Assembly: GCA_028714915.1 (NCBI GenBank)
Contig: JAQTLL010000005.1
Location: 124,001 to 188,000, forward strand
Length of the DNA stretch: 64,000 bases
Reading direction: 5' to 3'
Source: Sulfuricurvum sp.
Lineage (GTDB): Bacteria > Campylobacterota > Campylobacteria > Campylobacterales > Sulfurimonadaceae
Position 1 is the stretch's first letter. Each line of letters begins with the position of its first letter. Shown in pieces: positions 25,967 to 35,577 of the stretch. The notes under the pieces were generated by a model that was not told the DNA's origin, made no database searches, and saw only the letters and a list, made by a program, of their open reading frames with translations. The translations under genes were made by a program, and so were the position numbers.

Positions 25967-27400
25967 TCAATCTTTAAATTTATCTGCAATAGCGATAAAC
26001 TGACTAATATTTTCCATAAACAAATCAACCAGATTTGGATCAAAATGCTTTGCGCGTCCTTCAATAATAAAATCAACAATATTTTCCATCGGCCATGCCC
26101 GCTTGTAGACGCGCTCACAACTCAAAGCATCAAACACATCAGCCAAAGCGGTGATCCGTCCGTAAACATGGATTTCCTCCCCGACAATAGCTCTTGGATA
26201 TCCGGAACCATCCCATTTCTCGTGATGCTCATGAGCAATAATCGCAGCTGCCTGAAGGAGCGGGCGCTTTGAGTTTTTAAGAATATCATACCCAATAGTG
26301 CTATGCGTTTTCATTATATGATATTCTTCTGGCTCAAGTTTTGCCGGCTTTAATAAAATCCGATCCGGAATACCTATTTTACCAATATCATGCATGGGTG
26401 AAGCACTATACACAAGCTTAATTTGCTCATCTTCCAGTCCATAAAGCTCTGCTAACAGTTTCGAATACTTGGCAACTCTACGGACATGGTTCCCTGTCTC
26501 TTCAGAACGGGTTTCTCCCACTTCCCCTAAGAGAGAAAGCATCTCATGCTGGGTTTGCCAAATTTCTTCATTAAGATCAAACAGTTCGGTAATATCATAA
26601 CTGATACTGATAAAATCAATAATCTCACCGAACTCATCTAAAATTGGTTTTATTGTGGTATCCGTAATATAGTGATTCCCGTCTTTTTTCAGATTTTTAA
26701 TGGTTCCGTGCCACGTCTGTTTACCAAGAATTACATTCCACAGGTTTTCATAGAATTCTGAACTCATCTCAGGATGCCGAAGCAGGTTGTGTCCTTTCAT
26801 AATTATTTCATCATTGCTATAGCCGCTCGTTTTACAAAATGCTTCATTGGCATACGTAATATGCCCCTGTAGATTGGTTTTTGTCACAATCATTGATATA
26901 TCAACAACTTCTTTATACTGCTCTAAAAGAGTCGTCTGGTGTACCAGCTCTTGTTTTAGACTCAACGTAAACTCTTGAACTTTTCGTGCATTGTATATAT
27001 TTTGAACCACTTCATAGAGGACATGAATCATCTGTTCTGTCTTCGTTGGCTTAAGGAGGAAGTGTGCTACACCCAAATTAATAAGTTCAAGCAGATGCTT
27101 AGTATCTTCACATGCGGATGTAACAATAATACTCTGCTCCGAGTTAAGTTTTTTAATGTTTTTAATCATAGCAACACCGTTCATCTCCGGCATCAAAATA
27201 TCGGTTATTACCAAATCAAACAATCCATCCTGATAAAGTTTTAATCCCTCTTTACCATTGGAAGCTGTTTCTACATGAGAAAAAAATCTCGAAATAAGCG
27301 ATGCGGTATTCTCTCGAATCAGTATCTCATCTTCTACATACAGTACACGCATCCCTTTAGTGTAAAAAGTAAGTTGTGCCAACGTTTCTTTGAATATCAT
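25967..27400 (-). CDS. Response regulator with REC, PAS and HD-GYP domains
   Basis: A 477-residue protein. The receiver domain (about 15-130) has LYVEDEILIRE and the phospho-acceptor in ITDILMPEMNG. An Aer-like PAS domain follows (about 165-280: ANEAFCKTSGYSNDEI and NLLRHPEMSSEF). The HD-GYP phosphodiesterase domain (about 295-460) has HDIGKIGIPDRIL and HEHHEKWDGSGYP. It probably hydrolyses c-di-GMP under control of the upstream kinase: its ATG overlaps the kinase stop by four bases. Confidence 0.92.
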   Translation of the reverse strand: MIFKETLAQLTFYTKGMRVLYVEDEILIRENTASLISRFFSHVETASNGKEGLKLYQDGLFDLVITDILMPEMNGVAMIKNIKKLNSEQSIIVTSACEDTKHLLELINLGVAHFLLKPTKTEQMIHVLYEVVQNIYNARKVQEFTLSLKQELVHQTTLLEQYKEVVDISMIVTKTNLQGHITYANEAFCKTSGYSNDEIIMKGHNLLRHPEMSSEFYENLWNVILGKQTWHGTIKNLKKDGNHYITDTTIKPILDEFGEIIDFISISYDITELFDLNEEIWQTQHEMLSLLGEVGETRSEETGNHVRRVAKYSKLLAELYGLEDEQIKLVYSASPMHDIGKIGIPDRILLKPAKLEPEEYHIMKTHSTIGYDILKNSKRPLLQAAAIIAHEHHEKWDGSGYPRAIVGEEIHVYGRITALADVFDALSCERVYKRAWPMENIVDFIIEGRAKHFDPNLVDLFMENISQFIAIADKFKD

Positions 27401-30276
27401 AATACTTCCTTTTCACGTGGTATTTTAATAGTAAAAATAGCTTCTTGCCCTTTACTTCTCACCTCAATAGACCCATGGCAATGCTCTTCAATAATTGTTT
27501 TACTCATGTAAAGTCCCAGACCGGTGCCGATATTAGTATTTTTCGTTGTAAAATACGGAGTGAAGAGCCTAGCAATCACGTCAGGAGCAATCCCGCCTGC
27601 ATTATCACAAATAGTAACAATCCCATACTCATCATCTTGATCAATAGAAATAGTAATAGTTCCTTCCTTAATACCCTTCTCAGTAAATGCATCCAACGAA
27701 TTTTTCAAAAGTGCAATCAAAACTTGAAGCACTTCATTACGATAGGTAAAAAGATTTGGATCGTTGTTGATGATTTCCTCTCCCTTAATCCCGTGACTTT
27801 TTAGGGTATGATCGATAAGTTCGAGGGCTTGATGCACCAACAAAGAGAGGCTTACATACTCTTTAGGCTTATCAGGACGAAAAAAATCACGATAATCAGA
27901 AATTGTTTGCGAAAGATGGATACTTTGCTGTTCAATTTTCATTAGTTTCTCAATAACAAATGGATTATTTTCACCTTTCATGACTTCTTCTAACTGCAGT
28001 TGAGAGGTTATAGCATTAATAATGGCAAGAGGTTGACGCCATTGATGGGCAATCATCGAAATCATCTCTCCCATTTGTGCCTGACGAGTCTGTATTCTAA
28101 ATATTTTTTCCTCTGCAAGCTTTTGTGTTATATCACGGGCAATCAAAATCAATTTGCTTGCATCACTGCCAAATCCTGAAAGAGCTACTTCAATTATTTT
28201 AATACTATCTGTCCCATTATTCATGACTAATGAACAGCGTGCAAATATAGGCTTACCCTTATACGCGATATCAAGATAAGTATTAAAATTCATATCCTCA
28301 CATTGTATATTCCAAGCTGTATCAAGGATGTTTGTTCCGATGAGGGTCCCTCTGTTCATGTCAAACAATTGCAATGCCATACCGTTACAATCAACTATAA
28401 TATTTTTTTCCAGAATAAAAATAGCTTCGTAGACAGATGAAAATATAGTTTTATAAAACTCTTCACTCTCACGAAGTTTTTTTTCAGCTTGACGGATATT
28501 GGTAATATCTTCCCCCGAACTTAGAATACCGATAAATTTTCCGTTTGGATCAAATAGAGATGTATTTCGCCATGCGATAAGTCGCTCTTCCCCCTGCTTG
28601 GTTAAAATAGGATTTTCATAATAGTCCGTATTATCACCACGTTCAATAAATTTGTTTGCAATCTCGTTGATTTCAATCTGAATTCGTTCAGGTAAGAAAT
28701 TCTTTATCCAGTTTTTACCGATTACTTCGTTAGCAGTGTAGCCGATAATTTCACATCCTTTACGGTTTATCAGCTTGACCTTTTTATTGGTATCCACTAC
28801 GACAATTATGACATCGACAATATCTAAATAGTTTTGCGCCGCCTCTTTTTCATATCGAAGTGCTTTTTCTACGTTCTTTCTATCAGAAATATCTCTGGAT
28901 GAACCATAAAGATACCGTTTTCCTTCTAAAAAAATCTCTCGAGACGTAATTTCCACATCAAAAGAGGTACCGTCTTTGCGGTGGTGCCGTGTTTCGAACG
29001 TAACAGGATATTGGGTAATCGAGTTCATCATATCAAGAAGAGATTCTTTCGGTATTTGCCCTTCCCAATCAAAAATGGTTAAAGTTTGAGCTTCCTCCTC
29101 GCTGTATCCCAATGATCGGATGAAAGAGGAGCTGTACTCGACGAGCTTACCCTCGGAATCCAGAATGTGAATTCCATCGGTAGCAGATTTCAGCAAAGAG
29201 TTAAGCCATTCTCGATTTATCTCAACTTCATTTGTTTTTATCTGAATCATCTCTCGACTTCGAATGAGTGTCACAATGATAGTTAATAAGATGAAGTATA
29301 AAAACACTCCGCCTAATGTCAAAAGCACCGGATACTTACTATCCATTGCTTCATCAAATTCAGGGGTACTTGATAAATCAATAGACCATAAGCGTCCTCC
29401 GATCTTAATGGTACGATGCGCATGATGCTGTGAAACATAGAATGACGGCTTAGATGAGCGATAAAGAAGTCTGCCCTCTGATTTTTTGTTACCATCATAG
29501 ACCTCAAAATTCACCAATGAATCGTTAAGAACAATAGTATTCAACAAATTTTTCATCCGAAAAGGACTGTAGATGAATCCAATAAGGGCACCACGCCGCT
29601 CTTCAATCGTATCTATTTTTTTACCTATTTTGTATAATGGCAAATACATCAAAATACCAGGCTGAATATCTGCATCAATCTCTTGAATCAATTTTACTCG
29701 TCCAGAAGTCGCTGGCAGACCAGTATCTCTCGCCCTTTGCATCGCTTCTCGTCGAATAGGCTCGCAATACATATCATATCCGATTGCTTGCAAATTACGT
29801 TTGTCTTGAGGTTCGAGATAGAGAATAGAACTGTATTGATCTCTCACTCCTCCTGGTTTGATCATAAAGCTTGGGAAACCTTCCCTCCGCATCTTTTGCT
29901 CAACCATAGCCACTTCATCCGGCCGAATCATTAATGAAAAGCCCATCCCCTGCATACCGGGATAGTATTTTTTAATTTCAAGTGTTTGAATAAATTGATG
30001 CCACTCCTGAGCAGTAACATTCTCACTTCCCTGAAAATAGGCAACGCCACTGCGCAATACATGTTCATACGTAAGAATCCGCTTCTCAAGATGATCAATA
30101 TTGGTATGAACTTTGACTTCAAAAAGCTCTTGTGCACGGTTGTCAAAATAGTTTTTAGAGAGTAGCCATACAAAGCTGGCAATAACTACTGAGATGAGTA
30201 CAATAAATATCAAGTTTAATTGACTAAGGATATAAGACCTTTGAATCAATCGATACCATGGAAGTTTTTTAGGCAT
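27397..30276 (-). CDS. CHASE-PAS hybrid-input sensor histidine kinase
   Basis: A 959-residue membrane kinase. A TM helix at about 17-38 and a second near 320-345 flank a periplasmic CHASE ligand-binding domain. Three or four PAS domains follow (for example SLGYSEEEAQ and EIIGYTANEVIGK). The H-box is MIAHQWRQPL, the Campylobacterota-type variant, and the ATPase domain has DNAGGI and GTGLGLYMSKTI. An ATG 13 codons upstream was rejected because AGAGAAG precedes the chosen ATG. It forms a two-gene operon with the REC-PAS-HD-GYP regulator. Confidence 0.93.
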   Translation of the reverse strand: MPKKLPWYRLIQRSYILSQLNLIFIVLISVVIASFVWLLSKNYFDNRAQELFEVKVHTNIDHLEKRILTYEHVLRSGVAYFQGSENVTAQEWHQFIQTLEIKKYYPGMQGMGFSLMIRPDEVAMVEQKMRREGFPSFMIKPGGVRDQYSSILYLEPQDKRNLQAIGYDMYCEPIRREAMQRARDTGLPATSGRVKLIQEIDADIQPGILMYLPLYKIGKKIDTIEERRGALIGFIYSPFRMKNLLNTIVLNDSLVNFEVYDGNKKSEGRLLYRSSKPSFYVSQHHAHRTIKIGGRLWSIDLSSTPEFDEAMDSKYPVLLTLGGVFLYFILLTIIVTLIRSREMIQIKTNEVEINREWLNSLLKSATDGIHILDSEGKLVEYSSSFIRSLGYSEEEAQTLTIFDWEGQIPKESLLDMMNSITQYPVTFETRHHRKDGTSFDVEITSREIFLEGKRYLYGSSRDISDRKNVEKALRYEKEAAQNYLDIVDVIIVVVDTNKKVKLINRKGCEIIGYTANEVIGKNWIKNFLPERIQIEINEIANKFIERGDNTDYYENPILTKQGEERLIAWRNTSLFDPNGKFIGILSSGEDITNIRQAEKKLRESEEFYKTIFSSVYEAIFILEKNIIVDCNGMALQLFDMNRGTLIGTNILDTAWNIQCEDMNFNTYLDIAYKGKPIFARCSLVMNNGTDSIKIIEVALSGFGSDASKLILIARDITQKLAEEKIFRIQTRQAQMGEMISMIAHQWRQPLAIINAITSQLQLEEVMKGENNPFVIEKLMKIEQQSIHLSQTISDYRDFFRPDKPKEYVSLSLLVHQALELIDHTLKSHGIKGEEIINNDPNLFTYRNEVLQVLIALLKNSLDAFTEKGIKEGTITISIDQDDEYGIVTICDNAGGIAPDVIARLFTPYFTTKNTNIGTGLGLYMSKTIIEEHCHGSIEVRSKGQEAIFTIKIPREKEVL

Positions 30277-30360
30277 TTTTCTTCTCTTTAAGTCATCAAA
30301 ATATATACATTTCATTATTCTTTAACTCATACATATCACAAAATGACCACAATCGATCTA

Positions 30361-31149
30361 CTATAATTCCGTTAGCAAGGTCTCATAGGCGAGGAGTGCC
30401 TCATTGATAGGTAAGTCATACTCTTTTAAAATAGTCTCAATTTTTTCAAAAGGCTCAATACTATTTAATGTAAAAAGGGTTCTTGCGCATTCTAAAATAG
30501 CACATTTTTCAGGATTTAATCCATTTGCAGGATTAAGAGAATAGCATAGAGAATCGATAAGTAAATCATCGAAATACCATAACTTAAACAATTTGGCAGC
30601 CAACTCATCACCGGATTGACCGATAATATTTTTTTCTTCTAACGAAAGTTCATGCGGTTTATATTTGCTAAAACAATATGAATATTCCTTAAACATCAGT
30701 ACATACGAAGCGACTAAACGACCTATTTCAAGGATAAAAGTAAGTCCCCCTAATGATTGTAAAATCGGACGATGAGTCTTCATAAGCCAAAGATCTAAAA
30801 AGCGTTGTTGCAGTTCCATTACTTTAAACCACTTATTCACAGTAGTCCCATACGCTGTAAGATCACTAAAGGGATGGGCTTTTAATGCGGCTGTAAGGGC
30901 CATTCCTCGTATCGCACAAATACCAAAAAGTGAAATTACCTGAGTGATTGAGATAATAGTATGACTAAACCCATGATGAGGAGCATTGCAAAAATGAAGA
31001 ATATCCGTATATAAAATCGGATCTGCTTCGATAACACAAGCAAGCGCTTTAAAATCGACATTCTCATTATTGCAAATAAGATTAATTTTATTAATTGATT
31101 CTCGCAATGGTGGAAATGATTCAATCGACTTAAGTACTGTGCTATTCAT
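30361..31149 (-). CDS. HDOD-domain signalling protein
   Basis: A 262-residue protein that is essentially an HDOD domain: LRESINKINLICNN at the start, DILHFCNAPHHG, and SITQVISLFGICAIRGMALT (each about 60-100 residues in). HDOD domains are HD-like but lack the catalytic HD pair and act as regulators of motility or stress. AGAAAGGATT before the ATG at 31149 decided the start over an upstream ATG at 31248. It is the last core gene before the tRNA fragment at 31315. Confidence 0.82.
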   Translation of the reverse strand: MNSTVLKSIESFPPLRESINKINLICNNENVDFKALACVIEADPILYTDILHFCNAPHHGFSHTIISITQVISLFGICAIRGMALTAALKAHPFSDLTAYGTTVNKWFKVMELQQRFLDLWLMKTHRPILQSLGGLTFILEIGRLVASYVLMFKEYSYCFSKYKPHELSLEEKNIIGQSGDELAAKLFKLWYFDDLLIDSLCYSLNPANGLNPEKCAILECARTLFTLNSIEPFEKIETILKEYDLPINEALLAYETLLTEL

Positions 31150-31314
31150 CAGAATCCTTTCTATAATTTCTTTAAATAAGTCAATATAACAAAATAAAAC
31201 TAGTGTATTATAATCTAAAAGCATAAAAGGAATATTACGCCAAATCAAGTCTTACGCGTATTTTGTCAATAATAAAAAGCTTTGAAGTTGTGTGCGGTAT
31301 AGTGTATTTGTGTG

Positions 31315-31359
31315 TGGTGGGTCTTGCAGGATTTGAACCTGCGACAACTCCGTTATGAG
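31315..31359 (-). tRNA. 3' half of a tRNA-Met(CAT) gene, probable attachment-site remnant
   Basis: Read on the minus strand, this segment holds an anticodon loop CTCATAA (31359-31353, anticodon CAT), the 3' anticodon stem CGGAG, a short variable region, the T arm GCAGG-TTCAAAT-CCTGC (31342-31326), the 3' acceptor strand AAGACCC, the discriminator A, and an encoded CCA (31317-31315). The upstream bases do not pair with the anticodon stem and there is no D arm or 5' acceptor strand, so this is not a complete tRNA. The break in the anticodon loop next to an integrase gene (31501) is typical of an integrative-element junction. The rest of 31150-31500 is AT-rich with no other gene seen. Confidence 0.8.
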
Positions 31360-31500
31360 ACAATCATCCCTCATTGTATTATAGTATATTAAAATGTATA
31401 AATACCTATTCTATGGAGATGTAATTGTATCTTAATTCTTTTTAATGTACCATAATCTATAAAGACACGTCCCCCATTTCGTCCCCTAAAAGGTATAAAC

Positions 31501-32598
31501 ATGGCAATTAATCCAGCAGACTATCCGATAAGGATAAAGAGTAATCTTTGGGCTGATCAAGATCACAAAAAATTTTATTATAGATTTATGCACGATGGAA
31601 AAAATAAAAAAGGCATTTTCGATTTTTCCGATAAAAGTTGGGATAAAAGAACCCGCATTTCAAAAGCGGAATTAGAACTCTTGCAGATCAAAGAAAAGCT
31701 CACAAAAGGGCTGGATGATTCAGCAACTATTGACGATATCGTCAAACTATATTTAGATACTTTACCTGAAAAAAATTATAAAAGGGATCGAAAAAGCTAT
31801 TACGACAACAAGGTTAAAGGTGTCCTCGGAAAAAAGAAAGCAGCTGATGTCCTACCGAAAGATATTCAGACACTTGTAAATAACCTTGTAACCAATACAA
31901 AAGGAGGAAGCCCACGTACTGTTAAGCAAGCAATCGAAGTTTTAAGTCCATCTTTTGAGATTGCTATTGCAAATAGGCTTATTATCCATAACCCTTGTAA
32001 AGCGGTTAAACTCCAACTCCCAAAATCAAAAAAAATGGTAGTAAATGCAACCGAAAGACTAAAGGCGATTTATCAAGGGATTATGAAATTGTATGCTGCC
32101 GATCCTTACTATAGAGCTTTTTTTCTACTTGCTCTTCAGGGTCGCAGAAAAGGTGAAGTGATTAATCTGAAGTGGGAACACATCGCATTTGATTACGATT
32201 ATTATGTCTTACCGGATCCAAAAAATGGAGAAGAGCAAAAGATATTCTTACCACCAAACGTGAAAGCAGCATTGGAAGAATTTCAAGAAAAAGAAGGATG
32301 GATTTTCGAGTCGCCGGTTAATCCAGGTCAGAGATTATATGATGGAACCAAGCAAACTGCTCGACTCAAAAAAGAAGTTGGGGACTGGTTCAGTTTGCAT
32401 TACACGCGAAATGTAATGGTTTCGGCAATGGCAGAGCAAGGAGTAGATGCAATTTATATGAGTGGTGCATTAGGGCACTCAGATCCAAATACGATCACAA
32501 AATACCTAACAATGAATTATCTGACCGGATCTAAAATCGCAAGCAATATGATTCAGCATGAAGCTATGCAGTCAAATAGCAGAGAAGAAATTAGTTAA
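31501..32598 (+). CDS. Tyrosine-type integrase
   Basis: A 365-residue site-specific recombinase. The catalytic set is visible: Arg in LLALQGRRKGEVINLKW (about 215-231), a Lys in the DPKNGEEQKIFLP hairpin, H-x-x-R in LHYTRN (about 299-304), then GHSDPNTITKYL with the second His and the nucleophilic Tyr (about 325-336). The N-terminal part is a SAM-like DNA-binding domain. AAAAGG precedes the ATG. The tRNA-Met fragment lies 140 bases upstream, as expected for an integrase next to its attachment site. Confidence 0.93.
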   Translation: MAINPADYPIRIKSNLWADQDHKKFYYRFMHDGKNKKGIFDFSDKSWDKRTRISKAELELLQIKEKLTKGLDDSATIDDIVKLYLDTLPEKNYKRDRKSYYDNKVKGVLGKKKAADVLPKDIQTLVNNLVTNTKGGSPRTVKQAIEVLSPSFEIAIANRLIIHNPCKAVKLQLPKSKKMVVNATERLKAIYQGIMKLYAADPYYRAFFLLALQGRRKGEVINLKWEHIAFDYDYYVLPDPKNGEEQKIFLPPNVKAALEEFQEKEGWIFESPVNPGQRLYDGTKQTARLKKEVGDWFSLHYTRNVMVSAMAEQGVDAIYMSGALGHSDPNTITKYLTMNYLTGSKIASNMIQHEAMQSNSREEIS

Positions 32599-32679
32599 AA
32601 AGTCCTTATATCTTTTATTTCTAAGAACTTATTTCGTAGTAATACAGCAATGCTATGAAATAACTCAGAATTTTAAGAC

Positions 32680-33411
32680 TTATTTAGCGTCTTGTTCAAA
32701 CAAGCTATTCAATGCTTTGTCTACCTCTAAAAGATCTTCTTTTAGATAGGCATCCAGTCGATCAAAAAGTTTTTTTCTCAATGATTCAAATGTCGGCGGT
32801 TCTCTATTATCAGCGAAATATAGACTCTCATCATCCTTTTGCTCTTTCATCGTGTCGATACGATCAAGAACCCATGTCTCGTCTTTTTGTTTGTAGTCAT
32901 ATACGGCTGCAAATAAATCAATTTCAGAGAGTATTCCCTTCTCAAGTATTTCCGATACATCATAAAGATCACGAATTTTTATACGGTCCATCAACGCTTT
33001 GACTTTCATCTTTGATACATCGATGAGATTCAGAATGTTTATATGGCTCCCGTTGTATGCGGTACGTTCACCACTAAGGCACATTTGTGAAAACGGATCT
33101 TCCGGGAAAAAAAATTCCACCTTGACCCCGTCGATCATATAACGCATAAAGCGGGTATCAAAATCAATGCCGGAATTAATGGCGAATGCTGATGCTTTTG
33201 GATCTGGGATAAAACTCCCTCTATATCTCATAGCAAACGATTTAATGTCAAACACTGGGAGTGGTGATGTAAAAGCGAAATCGAGATCTTCGGATATTCG
33301 GTGCTCTATGTGATAACTCAGCGCGGTACCGCCGACGAAGCGAAATTCATGCTTTTGAAACAATGGGTCATTATTGATTTTGTCAAGCAATAACTTGGCG
33401 GCATTGGTCAT
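32680..33411 (-). CDS. AbiEii/AbiGii-type nucleotidyltransferase toxin
   Basis: A 243-residue protein of the DUF1814/AbiEii family. The nucleotidyltransferase core is FVGGTALSYHI (about 26-36) with SEDLDFAF (about 42-49). The family motif with Lys, Arg and RDLYDVSEIL is near 138-155. Members of this family poison translation by modifying tRNA or related targets and can give phage defence by abortive infection. The gene overlaps the end of its partner by four bases. It is the last gene of the leftward operon of the element. Confidence 0.85.
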   Translation of the reverse strand: MTNAAKLLLDKINNDPLFQKHEFRFVGGTALSYHIEHRISEDLDFAFTSPLPVFDIKSFAMRYRGSFIPDPKASAFAINSGIDFDTRFMRYMIDGVKVEFFFPEDPFSQMCLSGERTAYNGSHINILNLIDVSKMKVKALMDRIKIRDLYDVSEILEKGILSEIDLFAAVYDYKQKDETWVLDRIDTMKEQKDDESLYFADNREPPTFESLRKKLFDRLDAYLKEDLLEVDKALNSLFEQDAK

Positions 33412-33914
33412 CGGATGGTTCTCATTGAGTAGTTGACCATCCGAACGACACTCTGGTATTCAGGCAATAGTGGGAGTTTACTTCTTGACATACCAAATTC
33501 TTCAAGAATGGCTTGATAAACAGCTTTGGCGATCAATAGCACACGTCTACTGCCGAACAAACGAACCAGTAGATGCATATCGTGCAAATTCGGAGATTTG
33601 ACGTATGTGCTTATAACCCCGTCGATGTTTCGAACTTTATCAATCGGCGAACTCCAAAAAAGATTATGTCTAAACATTGAGATTTGAAAAAAAAACTCTT
33701 TTTGTGTCTCCGGGATAAAAACATTTTTGTCTCGATGATTACCGCGTCTACCGCGTCGGATGCTGCTCACGGCTTTAGATATTGCTTCGGCATTTACGGT
33801 GGTGATGTTCCCACCCGCTGCGTATCGTTTAATCGTGCGCGCGCTTACTCCGCTGGTTATGGCAAGTTCATCAAAGGTGATATCTTTAGGTTTTGTGAAA
33901 CGCATTTTTGCCAC
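33408..33914 (-). CDS. HTH partner of the AbiEii toxin (probable antitoxin)
   Basis: A 168-residue protein with a helix-turn-helix near residues 12-50 (ITFDELAITSGVSARTIKRYAAGG, partly quoted) followed by a basic RRGRRGNHR stretch. The C-terminal part has LHDMHLLVRLFGSRRVLLIAKAVY, partly quoted. It is coupled by ATGA to the toxin gene, in the antitoxin-first order normal for AbiE. It does not look like a canonical AbiEi (winged helix plus DUF4095-type C-terminal domain), so the pairing is inferred from position. Confidence 0.68.
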   Translation of the reverse strand: MAKMRFTKPKDITFDELAITSGVSARTIKRYAAGGNITTVNAEAISKAVSSIRRGRRGNHRDKNVFIPETQKEFFFQISMFRHNLFWSSPIDKVRNIDGVISTYVKSPNLHDMHLLVRLFGSRRVLLIAKAVYQAILEEFGMSRSKLPLLPEYQSVVRMVNYSMRTIR

Positions 33915-33976
33915 TCTTTCGATTGTGTCATTTATGGCACTATTATAGCATTATTTTAGGGCAATTTCGATACCCT

Positions 33977-34171
33977 TCATTCAAATCCGACAACAGTGTG
34001 GGCTTCCAGCCATTTTTCAACGATCTCGATGTTATATCTCACGCACCCTCCAACCTTGATAAAAGGCAACCGTTCGGTGGGTGGAAATGCCTTTGATCGC
34101 CGCTTTGCTTGCCAATCTTTTCCAAACCCAAATCGCTCTTTAAGCTCGTCTGGGGTTATAAAGCGCTTCAT
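33977..34171 (-). CDS. AlpA/excisionase-like DNA-binding protein
   Basis: A 64-residue protein with a winged-helix MerR/AlpA pattern: ITPDELKERFGFGKDW, FPPTERLPFIKVGGCVRYN, and ending in VEKWLEAH. Such proteins control excision or activate replication genes in satellites and prophages. The start overlaps the stop of the replisome-organiser gene by four bases. Confidence 0.8.
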   Translation of the reverse strand: MKRFITPDELKERFGFGKDWQAKRRSKAFPPTERLPFIKVGGCVRYNIEIVEKWLEAHTVVGFE

Positions 34172-34971
34172 TCAATCCCCTTCCCTTGTTGAGCTTTAGA
34201 AGATTCATAAAATGCAATCTCAAACATCATTGGGGTAATAGAGACTCCATAATCTTGCCAGTAATCAGTCGCGATTTCTTTGCATATTTTTCGATTCTTA
34301 TGCCCAAAACTGCAAAAATCACTGTACAAATCATGTATGTGTCTCGGCCATATATTCGTTATATTATGCCATTCCAAAAAATCCTTGGATTCATCCGAGT
34401 CCGGATTTTTCAGTGCGCTCAAGATTGTCTTTCTCAAGGCGATTGGGTTTTCAATCCCCTCCCCCGCCATTCTGAAAAGCAAATATTCCTCGCGCGCGTC
34501 ATCCCCCATTAAATCTTTCTCTAACTCTATCTCTTTCTCTGTGTCACTTTTTGTCACCAAGGCGTCACAATGTGACGAAAGCTGTTTTTGCGAACTCTTT
34601 TTTTCCCGTAGTTTACGCATTCTTTCCGCAGAATCTCCCTCGGAACCGATCAAAACAGGCACAGAGGGCAAGAGAAACTCTTCGTCAGAAAGTGGTTCAA
34701 TTAAGCCTGTAGAATTCATAAATGAAAGTGCAATTTCAACGTTAGAGACATCCTCGTCGAGAATGAGAGACAGTTCCTCTTGCAAGGTCTTTTCAATCCC
34801 TTGAAATTTAATGATACCTCCATCACAAATAGAAAGCAGCATAATTTTTTGCAAAATAATAGTATAAGTGTCACCGCCGGCTATTTTCCGAAGTTTTTTT
34901 ATTTTTGGGTCGTTAAAAAAATTATCTTTCAACTTAAGCCAATAATATTTTTTTGTATTGTTATGGCTCAT
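34168..34971 (-). CDS. Phage replisome organiser N-terminal domain protein
   Basis: A 267-residue protein whose first 110 residues (YYWLKLKDNFFNDPKIKKLRKIAGGDTY, partly quoted, then LQKIMLLSICDGG) match the phage replisome-organiser N-terminal domain, a winged helix that binds the element's replication origin. A Ser/Gln/Glu-rich linker follows at about 115-150. It should start replication of the excised element and recruit the host helicase. It overlaps both neighbours by four bases. Confidence 0.82.
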   Translation of the reverse strand: MSHNNTKKYYWLKLKDNFFNDPKIKKLRKIAGGDTYTIILQKIMLLSICDGGIIKFQGIEKTLQEELSLILDEDVSNVEIALSFMNSTGLIEPLSDEEFLLPSVPVLIGSEGDSAERMRKLREKKSSQKQLSSHCDALVTKSDTEKEIELEKDLMGDDAREEYLLFRMAGEGIENPIALRKTILSALKNPDSDESKDFLEWHNITNIWPRHIHDLYSDFCSFGHKNRKICKEIATDYWQDYGVSITPMMFEIAFYESSKAQQGKGIE

Positions 34972-35522
34972 TCTTCCCCCTCAAAAAGGGAATTTACAGC
35001 CCGTGATGCGAGCTTACGACGCAGCTTTTTACGAGAATGATTCCCGATCACCGATCGAGCTTGCGACGGCTCACATATCACCTCTATCCACTCCGCAAAG
35101 GCTTCAGGGATTTCGATCTCCTCTCCATCATCCTCGGAGATTCTATGAGGGTCTGCCCACAAGACATCACGAAGGTCAATTACCGCCATTGAGGCGCTTC
35201 GTTCGAAGTCGCGCGCTTTCCGAAAAATCGTGGCATGGTCGTTAGCTTGCCACGCCTGACGGAGCTTCACTCGAAGTGAATCTTTGATCTCGCGCGCTGC
35301 GTAGACTTCAAACTCAACATCTGCTGCGGCCGCGACCAGACACAGCAAGTCATCGGCGCTGCCACCGGCGTTTGAGCGGCCGTCACGGCCAGAGAAAGCA
35401 GAAGCGTCTTCGTAAAGACGGTGGGCTATCGCCGTTGGATCACCTTCCCGTAAGATTGGGAACGTTTTTCTAAAGCCTTCGAGGCAAAACTCGGTATAAT
35501 TAAAACATGGATTTCTTGACAA
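34968..35522 (-). CDS. Unknown GC-rich accessory gene
   Basis: A 184-residue soluble protein with no recognised family. It is Ala/Arg-rich (SADDLLCLVAAAADVEFEVYA, partly quoted, then RVKLRQAWQANDHATIFRKARDF, partly quoted) and ends in a basic stretch RKKLRRKLASRAV. Its DNA is visibly richer in G+C (runs such as CTGCGGCCGCG) than the genes on both sides, suggesting separate acquisition. It is first in the leftward operon, coupled to the replisome organiser, so a replication role is possible. Confidence 0.68.
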   Translation of the reverse strand: MSRNPCFNYTEFCLEGFRKTFPILREGDPTAIAHRLYEDASAFSGRDGRSNAGGSADDLLCLVAAAADVEFEVYAAREIKDSLRVKLRQAWQANDHATIFRKARDFERSASMAVIDLRDVLWADPHRISEDDGEEIEIPEAFAEWIEVICEPSQARSVIGNHSRKKLRRKLASRAVNSLFEGEE

Positions 35523-35577
35523 AGGGAACTCCTAATAATATGGGGCTGGTCTCCAAACTCGACCCATATACAATGTT

